Assembly: GCF_000761245.1 (NCBI RefSeq)
Contig: NZ_AWOR01000068.1
Coordinates: forward strand, 124,001 to 188,000
Length of the DNA: 64,000 bases
Direction of reading: 5' to 3'
Origin: Comamonas testosteroni
Lineage (GTDB): Bacteria > Pseudomonadota > Gammaproteobacteria > Burkholderiales > Burkholderiaceae_C
Shown one piece after another: positions 54,340 to 63,166 of this stretch; positions within the stretch are counted from its first letter, which is position 1; each line of letters opens with the position of its first letter. The notes below the pieces were generated by a model, which was not told the origin of the DNA, ran no database searches, and was given only the letters and a program-made list of their open reading frames with translations. The position numbers were made by a program, and so were the translations under genes.

Positions 54340-54860
54340 GCTGCCGTTCCCTTGGCATCACCTTCACGCAGGAACAGACCCACGCGCAGGTCATTGGCCA
54401 CGTAAATTTCCTTACCGTCGGCCAGCAGGCGTGCGTCGCCGATGGCCATGTTCAGCTTGCGCTTGATCACTCGCTTGATATCAATTTCATATGTCACGAG
54501 TTTGACATCGGGACCTACTTCACCCGTGAACTTGACTTCACCGGCCCCCAGGGCGCGACCGCGACCCGGCAAGCGCAGCCAGGTCAGGTAAAAGCCGATC
54601 AGCTGCCACATGGCGTCCAGGCCCAGGCAACCGGGCATGACGGGGTCGCCACGGAAGTGGCAATCAAAGAACCACAGGTCGGGCTTGACGTCCAGTTCCG
54701 CAACAATCTTGCCCAGACCGTGGGCACCGCCGTCCTCGGAGATATGTGTGATGCGATCGAACATCAACATGGGAGGCAGGGGCAGACGTCCGCTATCGGC
54801 ACCAAACAGCTTGCCTTCGCCGGACGCGATCAGTTGTTCGTAGGAAAAAGATTCAGCCAT
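54336..54860 (-). CDS. fabA: 3-Hydroxydecanoyl-ACP dehydratase/isomerase
   Basis: 174 residues, hotdog fold. Active-site His and Asp in [22 protein letters not shown] (His near 71, Asp near 85). Introduces the double bond at the 10-carbon stage of anaerobic unsaturated fatty-acid synthesis. Forms an operon with fabB downstream. Start ATG 54860. Confidence 0.95.
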   Translation of the reverse strand: MAESFSYEQLIASGEGKLFGADSGRLPLPPMLMFDRITHISEDGGAHGLGKIVAELDVKPDLWFFDCHFRGDPVMPGCLGLDAMWQLIGFYLTWLRLPGRGRALGAGEVKFTGEVGPDVKLVTYEIDIKRVIKRKLNMAIGDARLLADGKEIYVANDLRVGLFLREGDAKGTAA

Positions 54861-55049
54861 TCTCTCAATTGCTCCGCGGCAGCCTGTGCAAGCTACCTGT
54901 TACTGTGTATTTTGGGTGACGGGACCCGCGCCCACTGCGGGCGGTACAACCGGGGATTATCAAGGCTCGCAGACCTACCCGGGACACAATACCCGTTTTC
55001 AGGCCCAAGACTCTGCCACAAATGCCACAGCCGCTGATGCCGATGTGGC

Positions 55050-56711
55050 TTATTCCGTGCGGGACACTACGCCTTCCTCGGTCTTTCTCAAGGTGATACT
55101 GGCCAGGGCGCACACCGCCAGGCACAACAGCGTCAGGGGCAACAGACCCAAAGCATGCACCCAGCGCGCATAAGGCGTCAGCCCGTCGCGTCCCTGAACC
55201 CGGCCCTGCAACACCGCGCGCTCGAAAGGCGCCAGTGCTTTCACCACTTGTCCCCTGTGATCAATCATCACTGTGGCTCCTGTGTTCGTTGCGCGCAACA
55301 TGGGGCGCTCGAACTCCAGCGCGCGCATGCGGCTGATGGACAGATGCTGATCGATGGCCACGGAGTCGCCAAACCAGCCGATATTGCTCAGATTGACGAG
55401 CACCGTGGGTGCCGTCGCCGCATTGCCGAAATGGGCCGCAAGCTCTTCGCCAAACAAGTCCTCGTAACAGATATTGGGCGACAGGCGCTCGCCTGCCCAG
55501 CTCATGGAAGGCTGACCCAGTGCGCCGCGATTGAAGTCGCCCAGCGGAATATTCATGAGTTCGGTGAACCAGCGGAACATGGGCGGAATGAATTCACCAA
55601 ACGGCACCAGATGGTGCTTGTCGTACTGATAGGCCTGGGTCTGCCCCGGCAGCCAGCCTTCGACCGTATTGGTAAAGCCCTGATCCCAGTTGCCCAGCGG
55701 AAGCCCCACCAGCGCCGCACGGCTGGAGTCCTTGGCGACAAAAGGTGCGCGCACAAAGTCCAGATAGCCCTCGGGAAGCTGCTGAGGCAGCAGCGGAATC
55801 GCGGTCTCGGGCGCCACTACCAGCTGGGCCCTTGCGTCATGCAGCTGCTGGGCATACCAGCGCAGCGCCACCACCACGCCCGATCCCAGTTCAAACTTTT
55901 CATCCTGAGGAATATTGCCCTGCAGCAGCTCCACGCTCATGCCGGGCTGCTGACCAGGAGCTTCAATGGCGGCATCACGCGACCACCACAACCCGCCCCA
56001 GACCAGACCCAGGGCCACCGCAGATGCAAGGGCCGGCTTGAATTTCAGCACCGCCGACCTGGTCTGCATGCGCCAGACCAGCAGCGCCATCCAGGCCGCC
56101 GCCCAGGCCGCCACAAACCCCGTGCCGTAGACGCCAATCCAGCGCGGCAGCACGGCCAGCGGGCCTTCCACATGGGCATAGCCGCCGGCGCCCCAGGGAA
56201 AACCGGTCCACAACCAGCCGCGCGCCAGCTCGGCCAGCGTCCATAGTGCAGCAAAGACCATCGCTGACAATGCATCCGGCGTCTTTGCCAAACGCTTGAA
56301 GCACCATGCAGCCGCGGCGTAATAGCCCCCCAGAAAGCCCGCCAGCGCCAGCACGGCAGCTACGGCCAGCGGCGCCGCCAACCCGCCATAGGTGTGCATG
56401 GAGATAAACAGCCACCAGAAGGTGGCCACAAGCCATGCCGTGCCAAACAACCAGGCCCGGCCTGCCGCCTGAGCGGCGCAGCGGGCAGCCAGCAGCGCAT
56501 GAACCAGCACCGCCAGCGACAGAATCTGCAGCCACCACAGCGGACGACCATAGCCACCGGCCAGGCTCAACCAGCCGTCGCCCTGGCCACGAGCCCATGG
56601 CCAGGCCAGGGAAAGCGCTTGCAGACTGCCGGCAATCACCAGCAAAAGCCAGCGCATCCAGCCTTGGGGCCTGACAGCAACGGTCTGAACGGAAGAGGCA
56701 GTGGTGGTCAT
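55050..56711 (-). CDS. lnt: Apolipoprotein N-acyltransferase
   Basis: About 553 residues. Seven or so membrane helices in the first ~230 residues, then a nitrilase-like periplasmic domain. Catalytic triad visible: Glu in VVAPETAIPLL, Lys in YQYDKHHLVPFGEF, Cys in SPNICYEDLFGEE. Adds the third acyl chain to lipoproteins in the inner membrane. About 150 bp downstream of corC on the same strand, the conserved ybeX-lnt pairing. Start ATG 56711. Confidence 0.93.
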   Translation of the reverse strand: MTTTASSVQTVAVRPQGWMRWLLLVIAGSLQALSLAWPWARGQGDGWLSLAGGYGRPLWWLQILSLAVLVHALLAARCAAQAAGRAWLFGTAWLVATFWWLFISMHTYGGLAAPLAVAAVLALAGFLGGYYAAAAWCFKRLAKTPDALSAMVFAALWTLAELARGWLWTGFPWGAGGYAHVEGPLAVLPRWIGVYGTGFVAAWAAAWMALLVWRMQTRSAVLKFKPALASAVALGLVWGGLWWSRDAAIEAPGQQPGMSVELLQGNIPQDEKFELGSGVVVALRWYAQQLHDARAQLVVAPETAIPLLPQQLPEGYLDFVRAPFVAKDSSRAALVGLPLGNWDQGFTNTVEGWLPGQTQAYQYDKHHLVPFGEFIPPMFRWFTELMNIPLGDFNRGALGQPSMSWAGERLSPNICYEDLFGEELAAHFGNAATAPTVLVNLSNIGWFGDSVAIDQHLSISRMRALEFERPMLRATNTGATVMIDHRGQVVKALAPFERAVLQGRVQGRDGLTPYARWVHALGLLPLTLLCLAVCALASITLRKTEEGVVSRTE

Positions 56712-56863
56712 AGAAATCAACGGGTACCAACAAAACACCCAACCGGGTGGTTGGGTGAATTCAAGCATACGAGGTATCGGCAGGCCTTGCGCAAACCAAG
56801 AGGCGCGACCGGTATTTCCACCGACATCACACCAGGCCTGACCCGGATTTGCGCCAATCGCGA

Positions 56864-57745
56864 TCAGTTGCGAACAAGGCTGTCCGGCGAAGGATCGCGC
56901 ACCACCTTGAACCAGCGCACCGCGCCGCCCTTGGTGTGAAGCACGGTGAACTCCAGCCCGCCCAGGTGAATCTGCTCGCCGCGCTTGGGCATATGACCGA
57001 TCTCGTGGGCGATCAATCCACCAATCGTGTCGAACTCGGCATCGGGGTCGCTGGCATGCAGCGAGGTCTCGAACTCCTCGCTCACATGCTCGATGCTGGC
57101 ATCGCCCGCGACGCGATAGCTGTTGTCGGCCAGGGCAAAGATATCGCCCTCGTCCTCGGGGATGTCGAACTCATCCTCGATCTCGCCGACGATCTCTTCC
57201 AGCACATCCTCAATCGTCACCAGGCCGGCTACACGGCCAAACTCGTCGATGACCACTGCCAGATGGTTGCGATTGGCACGGAACTCGCGCAGCAGATCGT
57301 TGAGGCCCTTGCTCTCGGGCACAAAGACCGCCGGGCGCACCAGAGCGCGGATATTCAGGGTGGGAGAGCGCTGCAGCTTGAGCAAGTCCTTGGCCATGAG
57401 AATGCCAATGATGTTCTCGCGTTCGCCCTGGTAGACCGGAAAGCGCGAATGCGCCGTGGTGAGGACCTGGTGCAGGATTTCTTCGTACGGAGCGTCGATA
57501 TTGATGAGATCCATGCGTGGCGCAGCCACCATGACTTCCCCGGCGCTCATGTCGGCCATGCGGATCACGCGCTCCAGCATGACGCGGGACTCAGTGCCGA
57601 TGACCTGGTTGTCTTCGGCTTCGGCCAGGGTTTCGATCAGTTCATCGGCAGATTCCGGTGCCGGATGGATGAACTCAGCCACCTTTTGCAGGAAGCTTCG
57701 CTTGTCTTCCTTCTCGGGAAGGCGCGCAGGATGGGGGTCAGACAC
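56864..57745 (-). CDS. corC: CorC/YbeX-type CBS-domain transport accessory protein
   Basis: 293 residues, no membrane helices. Two CBS domains (about 65-190, including VMVAAPRMDLINIDAPYEEIL and FGRVAGLVTIEDVLEEIVGEI), then a CorC_HlyC domain (YRVAGDASIEHVSEEF to HTKGGAVRWFKVVRD). Linked to Mg2+/Co2+ efflux in E. coli and to lipoprotein N-acylation genetics by its pairing with lnt. Confidence 0.9.
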   Translation of the reverse strand: MSDPHPARLPEKEDKRSFLQKVAEFIHPAPESADELIETLAEAEDNQVIGTESRVMLERVIRMADMSAGEVMVAAPRMDLINIDAPYEEILHQVLTTAHSRFPVYQGERENIIGILMAKDLLKLQRSPTLNIRALVRPAVFVPESKGLNDLLREFRANRNHLAVVIDEFGRVAGLVTIEDVLEEIVGEIEDEFDIPEDEGDIFALADNSYRVAGDASIEHVSEEFETSLHASDPDAEFDTIGGLIAHEIGHMPKRGEQIHLGGLEFTVLHTKGGAVRWFKVVRDPSPDSLVRN

Positions 57746-57876
57746 TGTCTTGGAGTGCAGGACGTGCGGTAGTCAAACAAGTCCCCAAGAATAACGGATT
57801 GTGTTGACAGACGGCTTGCTAGCTCACAAAAGCCATGAGCGGCTGTCACAGAGCGCGCTTAGTCAAAGCCATTTTG

Positions 57877-57894
57877 ATAGCTGCTTGTGCTTGT
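57877..57894 (+). repeat. ATAGCTGC-type intergenic word, copy C
   Basis: ATAGCTGCTTGTGCTTGT, in the corC/GNAT intergenic region. Similar to the copies at 19,561 and 33,239. Confidence 0.6.
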
Positions 57895-57933
57895 CTTTAT
57901 TGGGCTGCGGGCTCTCCAGCTTCACAAACCGAC

Positions 57934-58656
57934 TTACTCGCCTGATTTATGGCGGCCTTCCTGCACACCCTTGCGCACTTCCTGCACACCGGCCAGGAAA
58001 GTCCAGAAATTGACGGCCTGCTTCTTGAGCTGATAGTCCATCTCGCCCAGATGCTCGGTCACCAGGTCGCTGACATGGGTCTCGAAGTCGGCAGGCGGCA
58101 GCTCCAGATAGGCTTCGGATTCCGAGCCGTCTCGCTTGACGGTGGCGCCCGCATTGCGCGCAATCTTGAGCATGGCCGTGTTCTCGGACAGCGCATGGAT
58201 GAACATCATGCTCACGTTCTTGCTGCGCGCGTGCAGCACTGCACGCGCAAACAGACGTGCACCCAGCCCCTTGCCGCGTGCACTCTTGAGCACGGAGACG
58301 CCGAATTCCGCGCATTTCTCATGTTCGGGATGGCCGGCAAAGGCCAGATGCGCCATGGAGATCAATTCCAGGCGGCGGTTGAAGATGCCGAAGATATCGT
58401 CGCGATCGAAATCGAGCTGCTCGACATAGCGGCGCACCTGCTCGTCGTTGGCCGCATAGCCAAAGCGCAGATAGCGGTCCCGCGCATCCAGCTTGAGCAG
58501 ATGCTTGATGATGCGGTCGCGATGGCGCGGACTTAGCGAACGGATGGGAACCAAGGACGGCGAGCGACGCTCGGCGCCATGGGACTTGCCCATGTCTCGC
58601 AGCCAGCCGGAGCCGGCCTGCCAGGGCGATTTCAACCAGTCTTTGGGGAGGTTCAT
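57934..58656 (-). CDS. GNAT-family N-acetyltransferase
   Basis: 240 residues. Acetyl-CoA binding pyrophosphate loop around KSARGKGLGARLFARAVLHA (R-G-K-G-L-G) near residue 135, preceded by the FGVSVL strand and followed by NAGATVKRDGSESEAY. N-terminal region LSPRHRDRIIKHLLKLDARDRYLRFGY. Acceptor unknown. It stands apart from neighbours, with about 190 bp on one side and 145 bp on the other. Confidence 0.82.
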   Translation of the reverse strand: MNLPKDWLKSPWQAGSGWLRDMGKSHGAERRSPSLVPIRSLSPRHRDRIIKHLLKLDARDRYLRFGYAANDEQVRRYVEQLDFDRDDIFGIFNRRLELISMAHLAFAGHPEHEKCAEFGVSVLKSARGKGLGARLFARAVLHARSKNVSMMFIHALSENTAMLKIARNAGATVKRDGSESEAYLELPPADFETHVSDLVTEHLGEMDYQLKKQAVNFWTFLAGVQEVRKGVQEGRHKSGE

Positions 58657-58799
58657 AGCTTGAAATATAGGTAAAAACCCGAGGTTTCACAAGCCGCATG
58701 TTGCATTGCAACAATTCTGTAAGGATTTTCCGCTAATTCAACACCTTAGCCCCTGCTTCCGGCTAGGTCATGGTCCGTATGAAGGACTCCCCTGAAGGT

Positions 58800-59282
58800 C
58801 TACAGCGGCACGGCCGTCGTGACCTTGACCCGGTCCATGACAAAGCTGGTTTTGCAATCCTGCACGCTGGGGTGTTTGAGCAGGGTATCCATGATGAATC
58901 GACTGTAATGCTGCATGTCTGCCACCACCACCCGCAGCAGATAGTCCATCTCGCCTGTGAGGGAGACGCACTCCACCACCTCGGGCCAGGTCTGCACGCT
59001 GGCGCGGAACACATCCATGGGGTTGCGCTTGCTGGTTTCGGTGTATTTTTCCAGACGCACATTGATATAGGCAGTCAGCCCCAGGCCCACAGTCTCGGGC
59101 TGCACCAGAGCCACATAGCGGTCGATGACACCGTTTTCCTCCAGACGCTTGACACGGCGCAGCACGGCACTGGGCGACAGGCCAACCTGCTCCCCGATGA
59201 CGTCATAAGTTTCTCGGCCATTGGCCTGCAATCGGCGCAAAATCGCCTTATCCAGTTTGTCGATGGTGTGCATGGGACTCAT
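58800..59282 (-). CDS. Lrp/AsnC-family regulator of aromatic amino-acid catabolism
   Basis: 160 residues. N-terminal HTH (LDKAILRRLQANGRETYDVIG, then LSPSAVLRRVKRLEENGVI) and a C-terminal RAM domain (VVECVSLTGEMDYLLRVVVAD). Divergent from hppD, with inverted repeats in the shared promoter region, so likely a phenylalanine/tyrosine-responsive activator. Start 59282 or the second ATG 59273 cannot be separated. Confidence 0.87.
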   Translation of the reverse strand: MSPMHTIDKLDKAILRRLQANGRETYDVIGEQVGLSPSAVLRRVKRLEENGVIDRYVALVQPETVGLGLTAYINVRLEKYTETSKRNPMDVFRASVQTWPEVVECVSLTGEMDYLLRVVVADMQHYSRFIMDTLLKHPSVQDCKTSFVMDRVKVTTAVPL

Positions 59283-59316
59283 GGCGGCAGATTATAAAAA
59301 AAGCGCAGTTTTTATT

Positions 59317-59380
59317 AATGGTTAACCCTTGATAACCATTTAAATTGCATGAAATCGATTTTTTATGCAATTTTCATGCA
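59317..59380. promoter_or_regulatory. Inverted repeats in the lrp/hppD promoter region
   Basis: AATGGTTA-N8-TAACCATT (59,317-59,340, perfect arms), then GCATGAAA/TTTCATGC arms (59,347-59,354 and 59,372-59,379) with TTGCAT/ATGCAA nested inside. They lie in AT-rich DNA between the divergent genes, the expected site for Lrp/AsnC binding. Confidence 0.65.
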
Positions 59381-59501
59381 TCAAGCTGTTTGCAGCCAAG
59401 GCATTTTTGCATGAAGCTTGTCTGCGCCCTGTCCTACAGTGCATCCATCGTCGACACCTGTTCTTCATGTGTTGTGCCCCTTCCCGATGGAGACCTCTGC
59501 C

Positions 59502-60623
59502 ATGAACGCCCCACTGACCCAAAGCAACGCCAGCCCATTCCAGACCTGGGACAACCCCATGGGAACGGACGGCTTCGAATTCGTCGAATACGCCGCCCCC
59601 GATCCCGTGGCCATGGGTCAGCTGTTCGAGCGCATGGGCTTTCAGGCCATCGCCAAGCACCGCCGCAAGAACGTGACCCTGTATCGCCAGGGCGAGATCA
59701 ACTTCATCATCAATGCAGAGCCCGACAGCTTTGCCCAGCGCTTCGCGCGTCTGCACGGCCCCAGCGTCTGTGCCATCGCCGTGCGCGTCAATGACGCCAA
59801 GTACGCCTATGAGCGCGCCACCTCGCTGGGTGCCTGGGGCTATGCCCAGCAGGCCGCCCCTGGTGAACTGAGCATTCCCGCCATCAAGGGCATTGGCGAC
59901 TCCCTGATCTATTTCATCGACAAATGGCGCGGCAAGAATGGCGCCAAGGACGGGGACCTGGGCAATATCAGCTTCTTCGACGTGGACTTCGAGCCCCTGC
60001 CCGGTGCCGATCTGCACCCCGAGGGCCTGGGCCTGACCTATATCGACCACCTGACCAACAACGTCTATCGCGGCCGCATGGCCGAGCTGGCCGAGTTCTA
60101 CGAGCGCATCTTCAACTTCCGCGAGATCCGCTACTTTGACATCGAAGGCCAGGCCACAGGCGTCAAGAGCAAGGCCATGACCAGCCCCTGCGGCAAGATC
60201 CGCATTCCCATCAACGAGGAAGGCAACGACAAGGCCGGCCAGATCCAGGAATATCTGGACATGTACCACGGCGAAGGCATACAGCACATCGCGCTGGGCT
60301 CGACCAATCTCTATGACACCGTGGACGGTCTGCAGATGAACGGCATCAAGCTGCTCAACACCAGCGAGACCTATTACGAGCTGCTGCCCAAGCGCATCCC
60401 GGACCTGCAGGAACCCGTTCCCGAGCTGATGGCGCGCAATATCCTGGTGGACGGCCAGCCCGGCGAGCTGCTGCTGCAGATCTTCAGCGAAAACCAGCTG
60501 GGCCCCATCTTCTTCGAGTTCATCCAGCGCAAGGGCAATAGCGGCTTTGGCGAGGGCAATTTCAAGGCCTTGTTCGAGACCATGGAACTCGACCAGATGC
60601 GCCGCGGCGTGCTCAAGACCTGA
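59502..60623 (+). CDS. hppD: 4-Hydroxyphenylpyruvate dioxygenase
   Basis: About 373 residues, two VOC-like halves. Fe(II) ligands appear as His in YIDHLTNNV (near 183), His in IQHIALGS (near 265), and Glu in ILQIFSENQLGPIFFE-like C-terminal motif (near 340). Converts 4-hydroxyphenylpyruvate to homogentisate. Start ATG 59502 has GGAG 9 nt upstream; an in-frame ATG at 59487 is possible. First gene of the operon with the Bug receptor and phhA. Confidence 0.93.
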   Translation: MNAPLTQSNASPFQTWDNPMGTDGFEFVEYAAPDPVAMGQLFERMGFQAIAKHRRKNVTLYRQGEINFIINAEPDSFAQRFARLHGPSVCAIAVRVNDAKYAYERATSLGAWGYAQQAAPGELSIPAIKGIGDSLIYFIDKWRGKNGAKDGDLGNISFFDVDFEPLPGADLHPEGLGLTYIDHLTNNVYRGRMAELAEFYERIFNFREIRYFDIEGQATGVKSKAMTSPCGKIRIPINEEGNDKAGQIQEYLDMYHGEGIQHIALGSTNLYDTVDGLQMNGIKLLNTSETYYELLPKRIPDLQEPVPELMARNILVDGQPGELLLQIFSENQLGPIFFEFIQRKGNSGFGEGNFKALFETMELDQMRRGVLKT

Positions 60624-60865
60624 GCCGCTTCCGGAGCCGATCATGCGCCACCCCGGCCACCACCTGCCACTTGCGCTCGCTTGCAGCGTGGCCGGCCCGG
60701 GCTCTGGTGCTACGACTTGCCTCAAAAAGATACCAATGGTTACCACTCCGTCAAACGGACCATGTGGCGATCGGTTTCCGTCCCTATACTTTCCGTCATG
60801 CTGCACTGCCGCATCCACGCTTGGCGTGAGTCGGCGCAGCCAGCTTCAACGCCCGGAAGGATCAA

Positions 60866-61945
60866 GTGTCGCGCCCCCATCAGCCCCCCGCTACAGCCCC
60901 CGAGGACTGCAGAGCACCGAGGCTGGACGCGCCCGTGCTCTCCCGTCGCCAGGCCCTGTCGCTGGCAGTGGCCTCCGCGACTACCCTGATCGCGAGCAGC
61001 GCGCATGCGGCCAGGGATTCCAGCATCCTGCCGTCAAATTCCAGCCGCAGCCGCAACGAGCTCTCCCTGGTCGTGCCCTATACAGCGGGCGGCCCGCTGG
61101 ACCGTGCAGCACGCAAGCTGACGCAGGAAACCACGGCCCTGGGCAACATCAATGTGCTCAATGTCGCGGGCGAGGGGGGAGCCACGGGCGCAGCCATGGT
61201 GGCCAGGGCGGGAGCGCGCGAGCCCATGCTGCTGATGGGCGCCGTGGCCACCCATGCCATCTTGCCCTGGCTCAATCCTCAGTTGCCCTACGATCCGCTG
61301 CGCGACTTTCAGCCGCTGACACTCGTGGCCCGCATGCCGCATGTGCTGGTCATGCGCAGCGAGCTGGCCATGCAGTGGCGCATCTACACGCCCGAAGATC
61401 TGCTGCGCTTCATGTCCAAGCACCGGCAGCCCCTGCGCTATGCCTCGGCGGGCAACGGCAGCATCGGCCATATCGCGGGCCAGTGGTTCCAGTCGCTGAC
61501 CCAGGTGCCGCTGCAGCATCTGCCGTTCGGCGGGGCCAGGCCGGCTCTGTCGGCACTGCTCGAGGGCACGGCCGACCTGATGTTCGACAACATCGCCTCG
61601 GCCCTGCCCCATCTGCGCGCCGGCAGACTCAAGGCGATTGGCGTGACTTGGCGCTCGCCGCTGCCGGCTCTGCCGGAGGTGCCCAGTCTGGACGACAGCA
61701 TCAAGGGCATGAATCTGAGCACCTGGTTCGGCATCTTTGCCACTGCCGGCATCACGGACAGCCAGGCCAGACGCTGGTCGGACGCTTTTGCCCAGACGCT
61801 GCAAAGGCCCGATATACAGCAGTACTTCGACGCCATGGGCGTGGTGCGCGACGACCTGCGTCTGCAGGACTTTGCCCGTCTGGTGCAGGCCGAGCATGCG
61901 CGCTACGGACAGCTCGTCAAGCGCGCCCAGATACAGATGCACTGA
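60866..61945 (+). CDS. Bug-family (TctC-like) periplasmic solute receptor
   Basis: 359 residues from a GTG start with AAGGA 5 nt upstream. Twin-arginine-like signal LSRRQALSLAVASATTLIA, cleavage near AHA. The mature domain shows Bug family features: ELSLVVPYTAGGPLDRAARKL, ASAGNGSIGHIAG and a conserved Asp region. Binds a carboxylate, delivered to tripartite tricarboxylate transporters or used in signalling. It lies between hppD and phhA, which suggests an aromatic or dicarboxylate ligand (inferred). Confidence 0.83.
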   Translation: MSRPHQPPATAPEDCRAPRLDAPVLSRRQALSLAVASATTLIASSAHAARDSSILPSNSSRSRNELSLVVPYTAGGPLDRAARKLTQETTALGNINVLNVAGEGGATGAAMVARAGAREPMLLMGAVATHAILPWLNPQLPYDPLRDFQPLTLVARMPHVLVMRSELAMQWRIYTPEDLLRFMSKHRQPLRYASAGNGSIGHIAGQWFQSLTQVPLQHLPFGGARPALSALLEGTADLMFDNIASALPHLRAGRLKAIGVTWRSPLPALPEVPSLDDSIKGMNLSTWFGIFATAGITDSQARRWSDAFAQTLQRPDIQQYFDAMGVVRDDLRLQDFARLVQAEHARYGQLVKRAQIQMH

Positions 61946-62039
61946 GCCAGCTTCCGGCTCTCTTCTCCTTTTCCCTGCTGCGCCCCGGCCACGAGCTCTG
62001 GCCGCAGCCTTCGCGACCCCTCATCTCAGGGAGTGCCTT

Positions 62040-62924
62040 ATGAACAGCATCCAGAACAGCACCGCCATGACCGGCGGCATCGGCGTGGCCCCCGTCGTCT
62101 ATGGTCAGTCCGATCGTCCGCCACGCGGCGACTACACGCGTGCCCATGCAGACTACACCTGCACGCAGGACTATGCCGCCTACACCGAGGCCGAGCATGA
62201 CACCTACCACCGCCTCTACGAGCGCCAATCCGCGCTGCTGCCGGGCCGCGCCAGCCAGCATTTCATCGACGCCCTGCCGTCGCTGGGCGCCAAGGAGCGC
62301 ATTCCGCGCTTCGAGGAAATCAACGAGCGACTGTTCAAGGCCACGGGCTGGGAGATCGTCGGCGTTCCGGGTCTGATCCCCGAGGTACCGTTCTTCTCGC
62401 TGCTGGCCCAGCGCAAATTTCCGGTCACGGACTGGATACGCAAGCCCGAGGAGTTCGAATACATCGTCGAGCCCGACATCTTTCACGACCTCTTCGGCCA
62501 TGTGCCGCTGCTGTTCAACCCCGTCATGGCCGATTTCATCCAGGCCTACGGACAGGGCGGCCTCAAGGCCGCCGAGCTCGGTGCCTGCGAGATGCTGTCG
62601 CGCCTGTACTGGTATACGGTGGAATTCGGTCTGATCCGTGAGAGCGGCGGCGTGCGCGCCTATGGCGCAGGCATTCTCAGCTCCGTGGGTGAGTTGGAGT
62701 ACAGCGTCAACAGCCCGCTGCCGCATCGTCTGCCGCTGCAGCTGGAGCGCACCATGCGCACGCTCTACAAGATCGACACCTATCAGCAGACCTATTTCGT
62801 GATCGACGACATGCCCCACCTGCTGAACCTGGCCGATACCGATTTTGCGCCTCTGTATGAGCAGCTGCGTCAGTTGCCCACCATTGGCGCCAAGGAGTTG
62901 CTGCCCGGCGAGCAGCTGATTTAG
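62040..62924 (+). CDS. phhA: Phenylalanine 4-monooxygenase
   Basis: 294 residues, pterin-dependent. Iron ligands in PDIFHDLFGHVPLL (two His near 150-155) and the Glu in RLYWYTVEFGLI near 197. AGGGAG 6 nt before the ATG. Makes tyrosine from phenylalanine using tetrahydropterin. PhhB (carbinolamine dehydratase) is not visible in the window. Confidence 0.94.
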   Translation: MNSIQNSTAMTGGIGVAPVVYGQSDRPPRGDYTRAHADYTCTQDYAAYTEAEHDTYHRLYERQSALLPGRASQHFIDALPSLGAKERIPRFEEINERLFKATGWEIVGVPGLIPEVPFFSLLAQRKFPVTDWIRKPEEFEYIVEPDIFHDLFGHVPLLFNPVMADFIQAYGQGGLKAAELGACEMLSRLYWYTVEFGLIRESGGVRAYGAGILSSVGELEYSVNSPLPHRLPLQLERTMRTLYKIDTYQQTYFVIDDMPHLLNLADTDFAPLYEQLRQLPTIGAKELLPGEQLI

Positions 62925-63166
62925 TCAGCGGATGTATACCGGCACGCGCCCTGGCAAGCGCGAGGTCACGCGCCGAATTTTCAGACGGAAATTCGGCTCC
63001 ATCCCTTTTCAGCAAAGCGCATACAGCTCCATTTCCCATAGCATTCGATGCGCAATACCGGGGCTGCAAGCCCTGCTTGGCCCGGCTGCGCCCTGAAACC
63101 CTGCCCGCTGCATTGCACCTATAGTGAGCGCCAGAGGCAAACTGCCGCCCACTCACTTCTTCACAA

